A stretch of DNA of 40,620 bases from a candidate division KSB1 bacterium (GTDB lineage: Bacteria > Zhuqueibacterota > Zhuqueibacteria > Thermofontimicrobiales > Thermofontimicrobiaceae), in contig JAPDPQ010000041.1 of NCBI GenBank assembly GCA_034506395.1, forward strand, positions 1-40,620, given 5' to 3'. The notes under the pieces were generated by a model, which made no database searches, had not been told where the DNA came from, and saw nothing but the letters and a program-made list of their open reading frames with translations. The translations under genes and the position numbers were made by a program. Numbering within the stretch: position 1 is the first letter of the stretch; each line of letters opens with the position of its first letter. Shown here piece after piece: positions 24,256 through 34,238 of this stretch.

Positions 24256-25572
24256 ATGTTTCAGGATCTATCAGAGAAGTTAGAAGTTGTTTTGAAAAAA
24301 TTGAAGGGTCATGGCAAGCTGACAGAAAAGAATATCGCTGATTCGCTGAAAGAGGTTCGTCGTGTTCTGTTAGAGGCCGATGTGAATTATAAAGTGGCCA
24401 AATCGTTCATTGCAGCGGTTCAAGAAAAGTCCTTGGGGCAGAAGGTGCTTAAGAGCATTACTCCGGGCCAGCAGATCATCAAGATCATCCATGATGAGCT
24501 AACCAATTTGATGGGTCAATCGGAGGCACCGCTGAACCTCTCTGGTGCCGTTCCAGCGATCATCATGTTGACGGGCTTGCAAGGCTCTGGCAAAACGACG
24601 CTGGCTGGCAAATTAGCACGCTATTTTCGCTCCAGAGGCAAAAATCCGATTTTGGTTGCTGCCGACATTTATCGACCAGCGGCGATTAAACAGCTCCAAA
24701 TCGTCGGCGAGCAGGCCGGAGTCCCAGTCATTTCAGACCCAAGCAAATCGGCTATAGACATCTGCACAATGGCCATCGATTATGCCCGAACGCACGGTTA
24801 TGATCTGGCGATTTTGGATACGGCGGGTCGACTCCACATTGATGAAGCCATGATGCAAGAGCTTGCTGATATTAAAGCGAAGGTGAAGCCACACGAGATC
24901 TTGTTCGTTGCGGATAGTATGACTGGACAAGATGCGGTAAACACCGCAAAAGAGTTCCTGAACTGGCTTGATTTTGACGGTGTGGTGCTTACAAAAATGG
25001 ATGGTGATGCCCGCGGTGGAGCAGCGCTATCAATTCGTATGGTGACGAACAAGCCGATCAAGTTTATCAGTACGGGTGAAAAACTTGACGCATTGGAGAA
25101 ATTTCATCCGGAGCGGATGGCCTCTCGCATCCTGGGGATGGGCGATATTGTCTCGCTGGTCGAAAAGGCGCAACAAGCAGTCGACAAAGAGCAAGCGGAG
25201 AAATTAGAGCGCAAGCTCCGTCGACAGCAGTTCACGTTACAAGATTTTTACGATCAATTGCAACAGATTAAGAAAATGGGGCCGCTGGATCAATTGCTCG
25301 GCATGATCCCGGGCATCAAAAGCAGCATGCTAAAGGGATTAACGGTGGATGATCGCTCGTTTGTAAAAATAGAAGCGATTATCAACTCTATGACTCCTGA
25401 GGAGCGGTTGCGTCCTCAGATCATCGATGGTAGCCGTCGGCGACGCATCGCTCAGGGCAGCGGCACCAGCGTTCAGGACATCAACCAGTTGTTAAAACAA
25501 TTCCAGATGATGCAAAAAATGATAAAGAATATGAACAAGATCAGCTTCAAAGGATTGCCATTTCGAATCTGA
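24256..25572 (+). CDS. ffh: Signal recognition particle protein Ffh
   Basis: Ffh binds signal sequences of nascent membrane proteins and, with 4.5S RNA and FtsY, targets them to the membrane. The 438-residue protein has the N domain (1-90), the GTPase G1 loop GLQGSGKTT (107-115), DTAGRLH, TKMDGDARGGAAL, and a Met-rich M domain at the C-terminus (MMQKMIKNMNK). Length is normal. It opens a cluster of translation genes: rpsP, khpA, rimM, trmD and rplS. Confidence 0.97.
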   Translation: MFQDLSEKLEVVLKKLKGHGKLTEKNIADSLKEVRRVLLEADVNYKVAKSFIAAVQEKSLGQKVLKSITPGQQIIKIIHDELTNLMGQSEAPLNLSGAVPAIIMLTGLQGSGKTTLAGKLARYFRSRGKNPILVAADIYRPAAIKQLQIVGEQAGVPVISDPSKSAIDICTMAIDYARTHGYDLAILDTAGRLHIDEAMMQELADIKAKVKPHEILFVADSMTGQDAVNTAKEFLNWLDFDGVVLTKMDGDARGGAALSIRMVTNKPIKFISTGEKLDALEKFHPERMASRILGMGDIVSLVEKAQQAVDKEQAEKLERKLRRQQFTLQDFYDQLQQIKKMGPLDQLLGMIPGIKSSMLKGLTVDDRSFVKIEAIINSMTPEERLRPQIIDGSRRRRIAQGSGTSVQDINQLLKQFQMMQKMIKNMNKISFKGLPFRI

Positions 25573-25679
25573 TGGAATTGATTTAATAACGGAAAACAAG
25601 ACTCAAAAACCCAATTTTCGATGAAACGATTTATCTCAAATTATTTGCAGAAAGGACCATCAATCAGGAGGTAAAAGAA

Positions 25680-26240
25680 TTGCCAGTAAAACTACGTTTA
25701 ACCCGAATGGGAAAAAAGAAACAGCCTTTTTATAGAATTGTTGCTGCGGATTCGCGGACGCGGCGTGACGGAAAATATCTTGAAAAAATTGGTCATTATA
25801 ATCCTTTGGCCGATCCAGCCGAGATTGTCATTGATGAAGAACGCGCTTTCTATTGGTTGAGAAACGGTGCGATACCTACGGATACAGTTCGCAGCCTGTT
25901 CAGCAAAAAGGGCATAATGTTAAAATGGCATTTCATGAAGGCTGGTTATGATCAAGCACGGCTGGATGAAGAGGTAAAGAAATGGGAATTGCTGCAACTG
26001 GAAAAGCGAAAACGAGCCGAAGCATTAGCGGCCCAACGTTCTAAGAAACAAGAAACCAAACCAGAAGTGTCGGAACCGAGCACCCCGGCAGCAGAACAAG
26101 CGGGAACAAAACCGCAATCGTCTTCTAACGAAGCATTGGCTGCAAATTCTGAGCAAGGCACGGAGCAGCAATTGGCCGAGTCACCGCGACAAGAACCATC
26201 AGTTGCCCAGCAAACGGATCAGCCTGAATCCGAAGTTTAA
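25680..26240 (+). CDS. rpsP: Ribosomal protein bS16 with long C-terminal extension
   Basis: Residues 1-85 are typical bS16 of the 30S subunit ([20 protein letters not shown], then [11 protein letters not shown]). The start is the unusual TTG at 25680; it is fixed by the conserved N-terminus and by AGGAGG about 9 bases upstream, and no ATG or GTG is available. The protein is 186 residues, about twice the usual length. The last 90 or so residues are a low-complexity tail rich in Gln, Glu, Ala, Pro and Ser. Such tails occur in some FCB-group bS16 proteins and their role is unknown. Confidence 0.93.
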   Translation: MPVKLRLTRMGKKKQPFYRIVAADSRTRRDGKYLEKIGHYNPLADPAEIVIDEERAFYWLRNGAIPTDTVRSLFSKKGIMLKWHFMKAGYDQARLDEEVKKWELLQLEKRKRAEALAAQRSKKQETKPEVSEPSTPAAEQAGTKPQSSSNEALAANSEQGTEQQLAESPRQEPSVAQQTDQPESEV

Positions 26241-26510
26241 GTACCCAAGGATGCGAGCTCGACTCGTTGCATGAACTGATCCATTTAGGGGCAACAGGAT
26301 CGTAACGGTAGCACGCTGCATTGCTCGGTCTTCTATTTCTATAATGGGTTCCTTTTTACGTGGCAACTCAGCGCCAATGCACTCCAAGCGCATCGTTCAA
26401 TGCTATCTGACAATTTTGAATAAATAGGGCTAAGACTCAAAGTTGGCGGTTGGCTAGATATAGTTGGGTAAAGACCGAAATTCCTACTACAAACTTGAGG
26501 AGGAACTGGC

Positions 26511-26795
26511 GTGAATACCGAAAAGACTGAGAGCGGCGTTGCGGCAGCCCCAGGTCCTTTGGGGCTCAAATCTTTCATTGAATACATCGTCAAGCATCTG
26601 GTGGATAAGCCAGAAGAGGTTGCTGTCAACGAAATTGATGGTGAGCGGACAGTGGTCTACGAGCTGCGGGTTGGACGCGGCGATCTGGGAAAAGTCATTG
26701 GCAAGCGCGGCCAAACCGCGAAATCGATTCGGATCTTATTGGCAGCAGCTTCTGCCAAACGGGGCAAGCGAGCTGTTCTTGAGATCTTGGAATAA
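26511..26795 (+). CDS. khpA: KH-domain RNA-binding protein KhpA
   Basis: The 94-residue protein is a single KH domain. LKSFIEYIVKHLVDKPEEV leads to the RNA-binding loop GKVIGKRGQTAKSIRILL, then a final strand. KhpA (YlqC) forms RNA chaperone complexes with KhpB and is normally encoded between rpsP and rimM, as here. The GTG start is fixed by GAGGAGG upstream. The first 18 residues are a short flexible extension not found in most homologues. The 270 bases before it hold no gene that I recognise. Confidence 0.93.
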   Translation: MNTEKTESGVAAAPGPLGLKSFIEYIVKHLVDKPEEVAVNEIDGERTVVYELRVGRGDLGKVIGKRGQTAKSIRILLAAASAKRGKRAVLEILE

Positions 26796-26849
26796 TCAAA
26801 CTATTCCAACAGCTTTTCGCTTATTATCCCTTCATATTTTCAGGATCAC

Positions 26850-27365
26850 ATGAAACCACGTCCAGAGTTTTTATTGATCGGAAAGATCCGAGATGCCCAT
26901 GGAATAAAGGGAGAAATCTCAGTTATCCCAATTACCGAAGATCTGGATCAATTTAAAACTTTAAAACAGATCTCAATTCAAGATACTCATGGGAATCGTA
27001 TCTCTTTGGCTATCGAGCGAGCTCGGTTTCAGAACAATCGTGTCATTTTAAAGTTAGCCACTATTGACGATCGAACGGCTGCTGAACGATTGCGGGGATG
27101 CTATATTGAAAAGCGCGGGGAAGAGTGTCCAGCGCTGGAAGCGGATGAATTTTATATTTTCGATTTAATTGGCTTACCGGTACGAACTACGGATAACACT
27201 TGGCTCGGCAAATTGGTGGATGTTATGACACTCCCCGCAAATGATGTCTTTGTCGTTCAGGGGGATTCCAGGGAATATTTGATCCCAGCCATCAAATCGG
27301 TCATAAAATCCATTGATCTCGAACGGGAGCTGATCGTCATTGAACCAATAGACGGGCTGTTATAA
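26850..27365 (+). CDS. rimM: 16S rRNA processing protein RimM
   Basis: RimM helps 30S head maturation by binding uS19. The 171-residue protein has the N-terminal RimM domain (LLIGKIRDAHGIKGEISV) and a C-terminal PRC-barrel (from about 92: DEFYIFDLIGLPV, then GKLVDVMTLPANDVFVV, ending IPAIKSVIKSIDL). It lies between khpA and trmD, 7 bases before trmD. Motifs and length are standard. Confidence 0.95.
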   Translation: MKPRPEFLLIGKIRDAHGIKGEISVIPITEDLDQFKTLKQISIQDTHGNRISLAIERARFQNNRVILKLATIDDRTAAERLRGCYIEKRGEECPALEADEFYIFDLIGLPVRTTDNTWLGKLVDVMTLPANDVFVVQGDSREYLIPAIKSVIKSIDLERELIVIEPIDGLL

Positions 27366-27372
27366 CTTTTGC

Positions 27373-28104
27373 ATGAAGATCCATGTCATCACCGCCTTCC
27401 CCAATCTGTTTGTTGGTCCTTTGGACGAAAGCATCATCAAGCGGGCCAGGGAAAAACAATTGGTGGAGATTTACCTTCACGATCTGCGCGATTATAGCAG
27501 CGATCGGCATCGTCGCATTGACGATTATCCTTATGGTGGCGGACCGGGGATGATCTTGAAAGCAGAACCGATTTTTAACTGCATCGAATCGGTGCTTGAG
27601 AAATATCAGATTCATAATCCCCATTTGATTTATCTAACGCCCCAGGGCCAACGATACAATCAGGCGAAGGCGAAAGAGCTGGCGCAACAAGAGCATTTGA
27701 TCCTGCTTTGCGGGCATTATAAGGGTGTAGATGAACGCGTTCGCGAATTCTGGCAGATGGACGAAATCTCCATCGGCGATTATGTGTTGACTGGCGGCGA
27801 ATTGCCAGCATTGGTCATCATCGATTCTGTCGTGCGCTTGATCCCAGGTGCAATTAGCGACTTGGATTCAGCAAAAACAGATTCGTTTTATCAAAATCTT
27901 TTAGATTGCCCCTATTATACCCGACCTGAAGTGTTTCGAGGGATGGCGGTTCCTTCGGTATTGTTATCGGGTCATCATGCGGAAATCGAAAAATGGCGCA
28001 AAAATGAAGCCATCAAGCGGACCTTGAAAGTTCGACCAGATCTATTAAACCAGGCAAATGATATCATTCATGTTGAAATAAGTAATGATGAGGAGAAAGC
28101 ATAA
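27373..28104 (+). CDS. trmD: tRNA (guanine-N1)-methyltransferase
   Basis: TrmD makes m1G37 in tRNAs to prevent frameshifting, using S-adenosylmethionine. The 243-residue SPOUT protein has YPYGGGPGMILKAEP, LTPQGQ, the trefoil-knot segment LLCGHYKGVDERV and IGDYVLTGGELPALV. The C-terminal helical domain ends in an acidic tail. Its stop codon directly abuts the rplS ATG, so translation is coupled. Confidence 0.97.
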   Translation: MKIHVITAFPNLFVGPLDESIIKRAREKQLVEIYLHDLRDYSSDRHRRIDDYPYGGGPGMILKAEPIFNCIESVLEKYQIHNPHLIYLTPQGQRYNQAKAKELAQQEHLILLCGHYKGVDERVREFWQMDEISIGDYVLTGGELPALVIIDSVVRLIPGAISDLDSAKTDSFYQNLLDCPYYTRPEVFRGMAVPSVLLSGHHAEIEKWRKNEAIKRTLKVRPDLLNQANDIIHVEISNDEEKA

Positions 28105-28455
28105 ATGGACAAATTGAATATCGCTGTCTCAGATCAGCTTCGATCCGATGTTCCAGAGTTTAACCCTGGCGATACAGTGGCAGTGCATGTGCGCGTTATC
28201 GAAGGCGATAAGGAACGCATCCAGGTCTTCGAAGGAGTGGTGATTAAGAAAAAAGGAAAAGGAATGGATGCTACCTTTACAGTACGAAAAGTATCCGAAG
28301 GAATTGGGGTAGAACGAATTTTCCCGCTTCATTCGCCTCGCATTGCAAAGATCGAACGATTACGTGCTGGAAAAGTTCGACGCGCAAAATTATATTATCT
28401 CCGCGGCCTGAAGGGCAAAGCCACCAGGATCGAGGAAAAGCGAGAAGCAAAGTAG
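28105..28455 (+). CDS. rplS: Ribosomal protein bL19
   Basis: bL19 sits at the interface of the subunits. The 116-residue protein has [26 protein letters not shown], and the ending [16 protein letters not shown], all typical. The ribosome binding site (GAGGAGAAAG) lies within the end of trmD. It closes the rpsP-khpA-rimM-trmD-rplS operon. Confidence 0.97.
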   Translation: MDKLNIAVSDQLRSDVPEFNPGDTVAVHVRVIEGDKERIQVFEGVVIKKKGKGMDATFTVRKVSEGIGVERIFPLHSPRIAKIERLRAGKVRRAKLYYLRGLKGKATRIEEKREAK

Positions 28456-28536
28456 CTTTATGCTTAGATCGCAGCTTCATATTCCAAATCGGATTGAGCA
28501 AGAAAATTGGATGGTACAAGGGGGAAAAATATCATA

Positions 28537-28565
28537 TTGACTTTTTAACAAGAAATTCTTAAATT
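28537..28565 (+). promoter_or_regulatory. Promoter for the tRNA gene
   Basis: TTGACT (28537-28542), 17-base spacer, TAAATT (28560-28565), about 20 bases before the mature tRNA 5' end. Position and hexamers fit well. Confidence 0.65.
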
Positions 28566-28585
28566 TATTTCCGAATCAAAAACCA

Positions 28586-28658
28586 GGGCCCATAGCTCAG
28601 TTGGTAGAGCAGCGGACTCATAATCCGTAGGTCGTAGGTTCGAGCCCTACTGGGCCCA
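28586..28658 (+). tRNA. tRNA with CAU anticodon (elongator Met, or Ile2)
   Basis: A complete cloverleaf of 73 bases: acceptor GGGCCCA pairs with TGGGCCC, discriminator A. The D arm is GCTC...GAGC. The anticodon stem is GCGGA/TCCGT with loop CTCATAA, so the anticodon CAT is at 28619-28621. The T arm is GTAGG TTCGAGC CCTAC. Pair G1-C72 and the absence of GGG/CCC in the anticodon stem exclude initiator tRNA. A CAU anticodon can also mean tRNA-Ile2 modified by TilS; identity cannot be settled by eye. CCA is not encoded. Confidence 0.93.
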
Positions 28659-28662
28659 CGAA

Positions 28663-28697
28663 AAATCCCTGATCCAACACGTATCGGGGATTTTTTA
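28663..28697 (+). terminator. Rho-independent terminator after tRNA
   Basis: AAATCCCTGAT (28663-28673) pairs with ATCGGGGATTT (28683-28693), with one G-U pair and a 9-base loop, followed by a run of T. It starts 5 bases after the tRNA. Confidence 0.8.
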
Positions 28698-28744
28698 TTG
28701 TAGTTCGCTTTTCATTTCAATCATATGAATATCCATATATGCTC

Positions 28745-30880
28745 TCAAATGGTCATCTTCTTCTCAACCAACAGCTTGGCGCGCATCAGTCGCAGCTCTT
28801 CCATCGAAATATCGTCTGCTAATTTCTCCTTAACCCCCTCGATATGATTGAGCCCCAAAGCATGAAACGCCTCTCGGATCCTTTGCTGCCGTTCCAAAGG
28901 AATGAAGTTGGTGAGCACAATCGGCTCTCCAAGCATAATTAGCCGTTCAATATGTCCATAAATGGTTCGAACCGAAAGATTTCGCTGTTCAGCGACCTGC
29001 CGAATCGACAATCCCTGGCGCAGCAAATCAAGCGTCTGATATTCCGTCGGTGTTGCCTTGGTTCGGGATGGAGCATGTTCTGGTGTTTTTGTGATCTCCA
29101 GATCAATCTGCTGCGCATGGGCAATGATCTCCTTGAGAAATCGGGGCCCATATCGTTTTAATTTCGATTCACCCATGCCATAAATTCTCTGGAGTTGACT
29201 CCACGTCGTTGGTATTTGGGCGGCCATTTCTTTCAACGTCCTATCCTGAAAAATAATATACGGGGGAACGTTCTGCTCATCAGCGATGCGCTTGCGCAAT
29301 TGCCGCAGCTTTTCAAACAGCGTGTTATCCATCTCCAGATCCGCATCTTTGACAGTGGTTGGTTTTATTTCTTCATAAACGGTGAGCGTCACCTTCTCAC
29401 CGCTAAACAGCACAGCCTTGCTTTTTTCAGTCAATTTGAGGATTGGATATTCCCCACCCTCGACCCTAAGATAGCCCTGCTGAATCAGCTCGCGAATGTA
29501 TGCTTCCCATTGTTTCTTTGTATATTCAGCCCCTATCCCATAGGTCGATAAGTGCTGATGGCCATTGTGAAAGATCCGCTCGCTCTTCGCCCCTTTTAAA
29601 ACATCGATCACATATTGCATCCCGAAACGTTCATTGAGTCGGAATATACACGAAAGCAACTTTTGCGCGATAATGGTCCCATCAAATACCCGCCGGTTTT
29701 TCATGCAATTATCGCAGTGCTGGCAATTTTCTACCTCATAAGACTCACCGAAATATTCCAGCAGGATTTTTCGCCGGCAGATATGGCTCTCAGCATAATG
29801 GATTAGTTGATTCAGCTTATCATACGCCACGCGGCGCTCTTGCGGGTCGTGTTTCTGATTAATGAAATATTCTATCTTTGCCTTATCCCCATAGCTGAAG
29901 AATAGAATACAATCGCTCCTCAAGCCGTCTCGGCCCGCCCGTCCTGTCTCTTGGTAGTAGCCTTCAAGGTTCTTGGGCATATCATAATGAATCACAAATC
30001 GCACATCTGGCTTATCGATCCCCATGCCGAACGCAATCGTTGCTACGATGATTTCTGCATCATCTTTGATGAAGGCCTCTTGATTTCGGCTGCGCTCAGC
30101 ATTTGTCATCCCCGCGTGATACGGGAGCGCCCGAAAGCCATCGCGGTTCAGAGCTGAAGCCAATTGCTCCACTGCTTGCCGAGTCTGGCAATAGATGATC
30201 CCGGAAGATGCTGGATGCGCTTCGAGATAGCCTACCAATTGCCGATAAGTATCTCCTTTGGGTAGCACCTGATAAAATAAGTTTTGCCGATTGAAGCTTG
30301 CTTTGAAGCGCAATGGATCATTCATTTGCAGCTGCTTGATGATATCTTCCTGAACCAGAGGAGTTGCAGTTGCAGTTAAAGCGATCAACGGAATATTCGG
30401 ATAGCGATTTCTAAGCACTACCAATTGTCGATATTCCGGCCGAAAATCATGACCCCACTCCGAAATACAATGTGCTTCGTCAATGGCAAACAAACTGATA
30501 TCGAGTGCATCGATGAATTGGAGAAACTGCGGCAATACCAAGCGCTCTGGGGCCACATAGAGCAATTTCACTTGCTTGCTCAACAGCCTTGCCTTCACCT
30601 GTTCAATCTGGTCGTAGCTGAGCGAACTATTGATGAATTCTGCTGGGATCTCAAAATCCCTTAAACTATCCACTTGGTCTTTCATTAAAGCAATCAATGG
30701 CGAAACCACTACGGTGAGGCCTGGTTGCATGACCGAAGGCAATTGGTAGCACAGCGATTTTCCTCCCCCGGTCGGCATCAGCACAAACACATCCCTTTTA
30801 TCGAGAATCGCTTGGATGATCTCTCTTTGGAGGGGTCGAAATTCGGTGTAGCCGAAATATTTTCGAAGCGCATCTAACAT
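28745..30880 (-). CDS. recQ: ATP-dependent DNA helicase RecQ
   Basis: RecQ unwinds DNA 3'-5' during recombination repair. The 711-residue protein has Walker A MPTGGGKS (35-42), DEAH box [16 protein letters not shown] (132-147), and motif [12 protein letters not shown]. Cysteines of the zinc-binding subdomain are in [12 protein letters not shown] and CQHCDNC. A winged-helix RQC region and an HRDC domain (near 520-590) follow, then a C-terminal HTH segment ([21 protein letters not shown]). This HTH tail is found in a subset of RecQ proteins and makes this one longer than E. coli RecQ. The gene lies on the minus strand, convergent with the tRNA terminator. Confidence 0.96.
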   Translation of the reverse strand: MLDALRKYFGYTEFRPLQREIIQAILDKRDVFVLMPTGGGKSLCYQLPSVMQPGLTVVVSPLIALMKDQVDSLRDFEIPAEFINSSLSYDQIEQVKARLLSKQVKLLYVAPERLVLPQFLQFIDALDISLFAIDEAHCISEWGHDFRPEYRQLVVLRNRYPNIPLIALTATATPLVQEDIIKQLQMNDPLRFKASFNRQNLFYQVLPKGDTYRQLVGYLEAHPASSGIIYCQTRQAVEQLASALNRDGFRALPYHAGMTNAERSRNQEAFIKDDAEIIVATIAFGMGIDKPDVRFVIHYDMPKNLEGYYQETGRAGRDGLRSDCILFFSYGDKAKIEYFINQKHDPQERRVAYDKLNQLIHYAESHICRRKILLEYFGESYEVENCQHCDNCMKNRRVFDGTIIAQKLLSCIFRLNERFGMQYVIDVLKGAKSERIFHNGHQHLSTYGIGAEYTKKQWEAYIRELIQQGYLRVEGGEYPILKLTEKSKAVLFSGEKVTLTVYEEIKPTTVKDADLEMDNTLFEKLRQLRKRIADEQNVPPYIIFQDRTLKEMAAQIPTTWSQLQRIYGMGESKLKRYGPRFLKEIIAHAQQIDLEITKTPEHAPSRTKATPTEYQTLDLLRQGLSIRQVAEQRNLSVRTIYGHIERLIMLGEPIVLTNFIPLERQQRIREAFHALGLNHIEGVKEKLADDISMEELRLMRAKLLVEKKMTI

Positions 30881-31031
30881 CGTTTTTTCAACTCATCGCT
30901 GCTAAAGAGGAAAATTATTCCCTCCCTCATAATTGAAAAAATTATTTCTCAGAAAATATTCAATAGGACAGAATTCAATTCATGGATAGAGCCTTGTGTC
31001 GTTAAAATGCATTGTTAAAATTTTGCCCAAT

Positions 31032-34025
31032 TCAAATTGCATTTTGCAAGCTGACCACCCAGCGAAATTTTATGCCTTTTTCATCAGGCAAAGGATCGCT
31101 CACCCAAAACGGGAAATCGACGCGGAGGATGAGCGGCAAATAAGAAGATCGGGGGTTCCAGCGCAGACCGACTCCAGCATCCATCAGATTTCGATATGCA
31201 TGAGCTGAAGCTGCCATTCGAGCAAAATCAAAAAACGGCGTTAATTCCAATGACGATCTTCTCGGCAGAACCTTTCGGACCAATGGATCAAGCAAGCCAG
31301 AACGAAGCTCAGCGTTTATTGCGGCGATGCGATCTGTGGCCATCGGCTGATCGATGTACCCTCGCAGGTTTCCGCCGCCAGGAAAATGATAGCGAAGTTC
31401 CGCTGGCAGCGCCCCCATGCTGCGGAGATAAAATTGGCTGAACCGCTCTCTGGGATTCCCGCCATCAATGAAAAATCTCTCTTGAATGGGAATTCGGTCG
31501 CCCCAAAAATTTCCAGTAAACAATCGAACTTTCATCCCTCGAGTTCTCGATCCAAAAGAAAGCTTCACCTCGCTTGCAAGCATAGAAAACTTAAATTCGC
31601 TTCCCCACAATCGCTGCGCCGTTTCGAATTTCATGTTAAAATTCGATGACCATCGCCGAAGATAAATGTCCAGGTTGTATGCCAAAGAAATTTTGCTGAC
31701 GCGACCAATCTCCCATTCGGGCCACCGCACAATCCGGTTCTCTGATTTTATGCTTCGCTGGGCATACTGCTCCTCATTTTTTAACAATTGGGCGGAATTA
31801 AACGAAACGCGAAGTTCATGAAATGGTGGAGTGTATCTGATCGCACTGGTGCGATATATCAAAGTAATGTCACCAATTCCTCTCCCCTCCCGTTGAATGG
31901 CTGATAGTTTAAGCTGGTATTTCTCGCTATTCCAAAACAACGGATGACCGATGACGAAGTAATAGCCAGTGCGATTCGATTTGAAACCATAGCTCAGACC
32001 ACCCTCGGTGCGATAGTACCTTGCCGCATAGCTCCCTTTAAAACGTGCCCCTAGCCAGAGACCATCTACATCATTCCACCATAGCATGGGTGCGTATCTG
32101 ATGAGATAGGCGTCTCTGGGCTGGTAATTCGAAAACGGAACATCAGGTAGAAATTGAAACTGCCAATCGCCATTATTGAGCCGATTCTTGTCCAGAATCA
32201 TATCGCGAGGGTCCAAAACCACCTGAATCGGCTTCTCCTCGGTCACGAAGATCAGTTTGCCTTTTTGAGCTCTTCCATCCCAGCGCTCAATAATTTTCCG
32301 CCCGTTCTCGGTTGTCAATTCCACTTCTATTGGCATGATGCCTTCGGCATTGCGCTTGATTTCGACTTCAGTTTGCCAGGTTCCATTTGGAAGACGTAAT
32401 TTCAATATGTTTCCCAACCCGTAATCGATCGTCACGGTCCTGTGCAGCCATTGATCGAAATACCAATCAAAATCTTCCCCAGTAACATCCTCAACAACCT
32501 GCTTAAACCGCTGTTCGTTCACATGTTTGAATTTCCAGCGATCGAAATACGCATGGCAGATCCTATCCCATAAGCTGTCGCCAACGATGTAATGCAGCAT
32601 AGCGAAAAAAGCCGCACCCTTGCTGTAAGCATTGATCCCGTAGCCGCCCTTAAATTGATAGGCGTATTGCGATATGGGCTCATTATAGCCGCTGGTGAGA
32701 TAATCGATTAAATTGCGATTGGTGTTTTCTTTTCGCGGCACTTGCGGATTAAGCTTAAACCTCCATGAATTGAGATCAGGGATATCGTCTTTGTCATATC
32801 CCCAGGGTCCGAAATTGGTCTGTTGATACCAAAATTCTTGATAAGAAGTAAAGCCTTCATCCATCCAGGCTTCGGCAAGCTCATTGTTGGCGAGGATGCC
32901 ATAAAAATAAATATGACCGACCTCATGGGAGATTAAGCCTTCATCCGGTCCTGAATTCATCACCAGCATCGGATACTCCATGCCGCCGCCCATGAGACCG
33001 TGCATGATGGTCAATTGCGGATATGGATACTTCCCAAAACGAGTGGATAGCCATTCTAATACTCTTGCCCCTCGTCGCGCTACCTCTTTACCCCAGCGAT
33101 CCTTCGCATAAGATCGATACAGGACATGGATTGGAATGCCGCTCCATTCCCCTCGCTCATAGACAAAATCGGGGCAAGCCGACCAGGCAAAATCGTGAAC
33201 CTGTTCTGCATGAAATTTGACTGTCCGTTCCTTGCTCTCTTCTCCCAGCTTTTCGATTGCTGCCAATTGGTCCTTATATCGCTCGCGCCATTGTTCATCT
33301 GTCAGACTCGTATCCACCTCAACCCATCGCCAGCCAGGATCGCCCTCAACTGGCACGCCTGTTGCGCAAAGGATATAATTGTACGGCACGGTGATGGTCA
33401 CGTCAAAGGTCCCAAATTCCCCATAAAATTCGCCATCAGCATGATACTGATCTGGATGCCAGCCGTTCTGATCATAAACTACCAGCTTGGGATACCATTG
33501 GCCGAAATCATATTGATTGCCTCGCCGGCCAGCGCGAACGATCAGAGTAGGGATCTTCTCGTAAAATTTCATATAAAGCTGAAGCGCACCATCGGGCGGA
33601 AGTGGCTCTGGCAGCACCGATTCTAAAATGGTATCATCCACATGGTAAGCAATTACTGGTGCCTCATGGGGAGCAATATTCGAATCGCTTCGGCTGACCC
33701 TGAATTCTAAAATATCAATATAGCCGCTGTTCTCCGATGTGATCGACTCACGATAGTATTTCTTTTTCGCTTCGCGAGCAAATGTGGAATTCTCGTTTCT
33801 AAACGCATTGGGATAAAGGTGAAGGTAGAGCCGATTCAGCGTATCAGGCGAATTGTTTTGATAAATGATTACTGCTTCTCCGAGCAAAGCATTTTCGCTT
33901 GGATTAAGTTTGACTTTAAGATCATAGTGAACATATTGTTGCCAATAATCATCAGAGGCATTAGTTTGACGAACAATAGCTCCTATCACTAGCAAAACGA
34001 CAAAACCAGCCATTGTCTTCCTCAT
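31032..34025 (-). CDS. M1-family metallopeptidase fused to an Omp85-like outer-membrane barrel
   Basis: The 997-residue protein starts with a signal peptide (residues 1-23). An M1 aminopeptidase domain follows, with GGGMEYP (346-352) and the zinc site HEVGH (367-371) followed 18 residues later by Glu390 in NELAEAWMDEGF, the exact HExxH-x18-E spacing. From about residue 640 to the end the sequence alternates short aromatic-rich beta strands. It contains a GGNLRGYIDQP motif like the GG...RGY signature of Omp85 barrels, then NAELR, ELTPFFDFARM and a GVGLRWNP strand. This suggests a peptidase facing the periplasm or cell surface and held by a barrel. Its minus-strand promoter (34059-34087) and GGGAGG ribosome binding site are good. 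Substrate unknown; the barrel assignment is from motif pattern only. Confidence 0.85.
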   Translation of the reverse strand: MRKTMAGFVVLLVIGAIVRQTNASDDYWQQYVHYDLKVKLNPSENALLGEAVIIYQNNSPDTLNRLYLHLYPNAFRNENSTFAREAKKKYYRESITSENSGYIDILEFRVSRSDSNIAPHEAPVIAYHVDDTILESVLPEPLPPDGALQLYMKFYEKIPTLIVRAGRRGNQYDFGQWYPKLVVYDQNGWHPDQYHADGEFYGEFGTFDVTITVPYNYILCATGVPVEGDPGWRWVEVDTSLTDEQWRERYKDQLAAIEKLGEESKERTVKFHAEQVHDFAWSACPDFVYERGEWSGIPIHVLYRSYAKDRWGKEVARRGARVLEWLSTRFGKYPYPQLTIMHGLMGGGMEYPMLVMNSGPDEGLISHEVGHIYFYGILANNELAEAWMDEGFTSYQEFWYQQTNFGPWGYDKDDIPDLNSWRFKLNPQVPRKENTNRNLIDYLTSGYNEPISQYAYQFKGGYGINAYSKGAAFFAMLHYIVGDSLWDRICHAYFDRWKFKHVNEQRFKQVVEDVTGEDFDWYFDQWLHRTVTIDYGLGNILKLRLPNGTWQTEVEIKRNAEGIMPIEVELTTENGRKIIERWDGRAQKGKLIFVTEEKPIQVVLDPRDMILDKNRLNNGDWQFQFLPDVPFSNYQPRDAYLIRYAPMLWWNDVDGLWLGARFKGSYAARYYRTEGGLSYGFKSNRTGYYFVIGHPLFWNSEKYQLKLSAIQREGRGIGDITLIYRTSAIRYTPPFHELRVSFNSAQLLKNEEQYAQRSIKSENRIVRWPEWEIGRVSKISLAYNLDIYLRRWSSNFNMKFETAQRLWGSEFKFSMLASEVKLSFGSRTRGMKVRLFTGNFWGDRIPIQERFFIDGGNPRERFSQFYLRSMGALPAELRYHFPGGGNLRGYIDQPMATDRIAAINAELRSGLLDPLVRKVLPRRSSLELTPFFDFARMAASAHAYRNLMDAGVGLRWNPRSSYLPLILRVDFPFWVSDPLPDEKGIKFRWVVSLQNAI

Positions 34026-34058
34026 TTTGCGATCCTCCCGTTGTTTGCTATAACGGTC

Positions 34059-34087
34059 AATATAACGAAAGTTGCGCTCAGAGTCAA
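34059..34087 (-). promoter_or_regulatory. Promoter for the M1 peptidase gene
   Basis: On the minus strand: TTGACT (34087-34082), 17-base spacer, TATATT (34064-34059), about 35 bases before the start codon at 34025. Confidence 0.65.
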
Positions 34088-34209
34088 GCGAATATTTGAT
34101 CTGCTCCGGGGCCTATTTTGCTTTCAGCGAGTAGATTTTAGAGAAGGAAATTCCGAAACGAAAGCAAGATACCATTAAATCATCATTTCACTGACCACAT
34201 AAAAAATAC

Positions 34210-34238
34210 TTGACAATAGCAAATAAATATTGTATCTT
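34210..34238 (+). promoter_or_regulatory. Sigma70-type promoter candidate
   Basis: TTGACA (34210-34215), 17-base spacer, TATCTT (34233-34238). The next gene starts 455 bases on, so the product is either a long leader or a short RNA ending near the T-run at 34418-34425. Confidence 0.5.

Noticed and set aside
28586..28658. Initiator tRNA-fMet
   Set aside because: It has a G1-C72 pair and lacks the three G-C pairs of the initiator anticodon stem.
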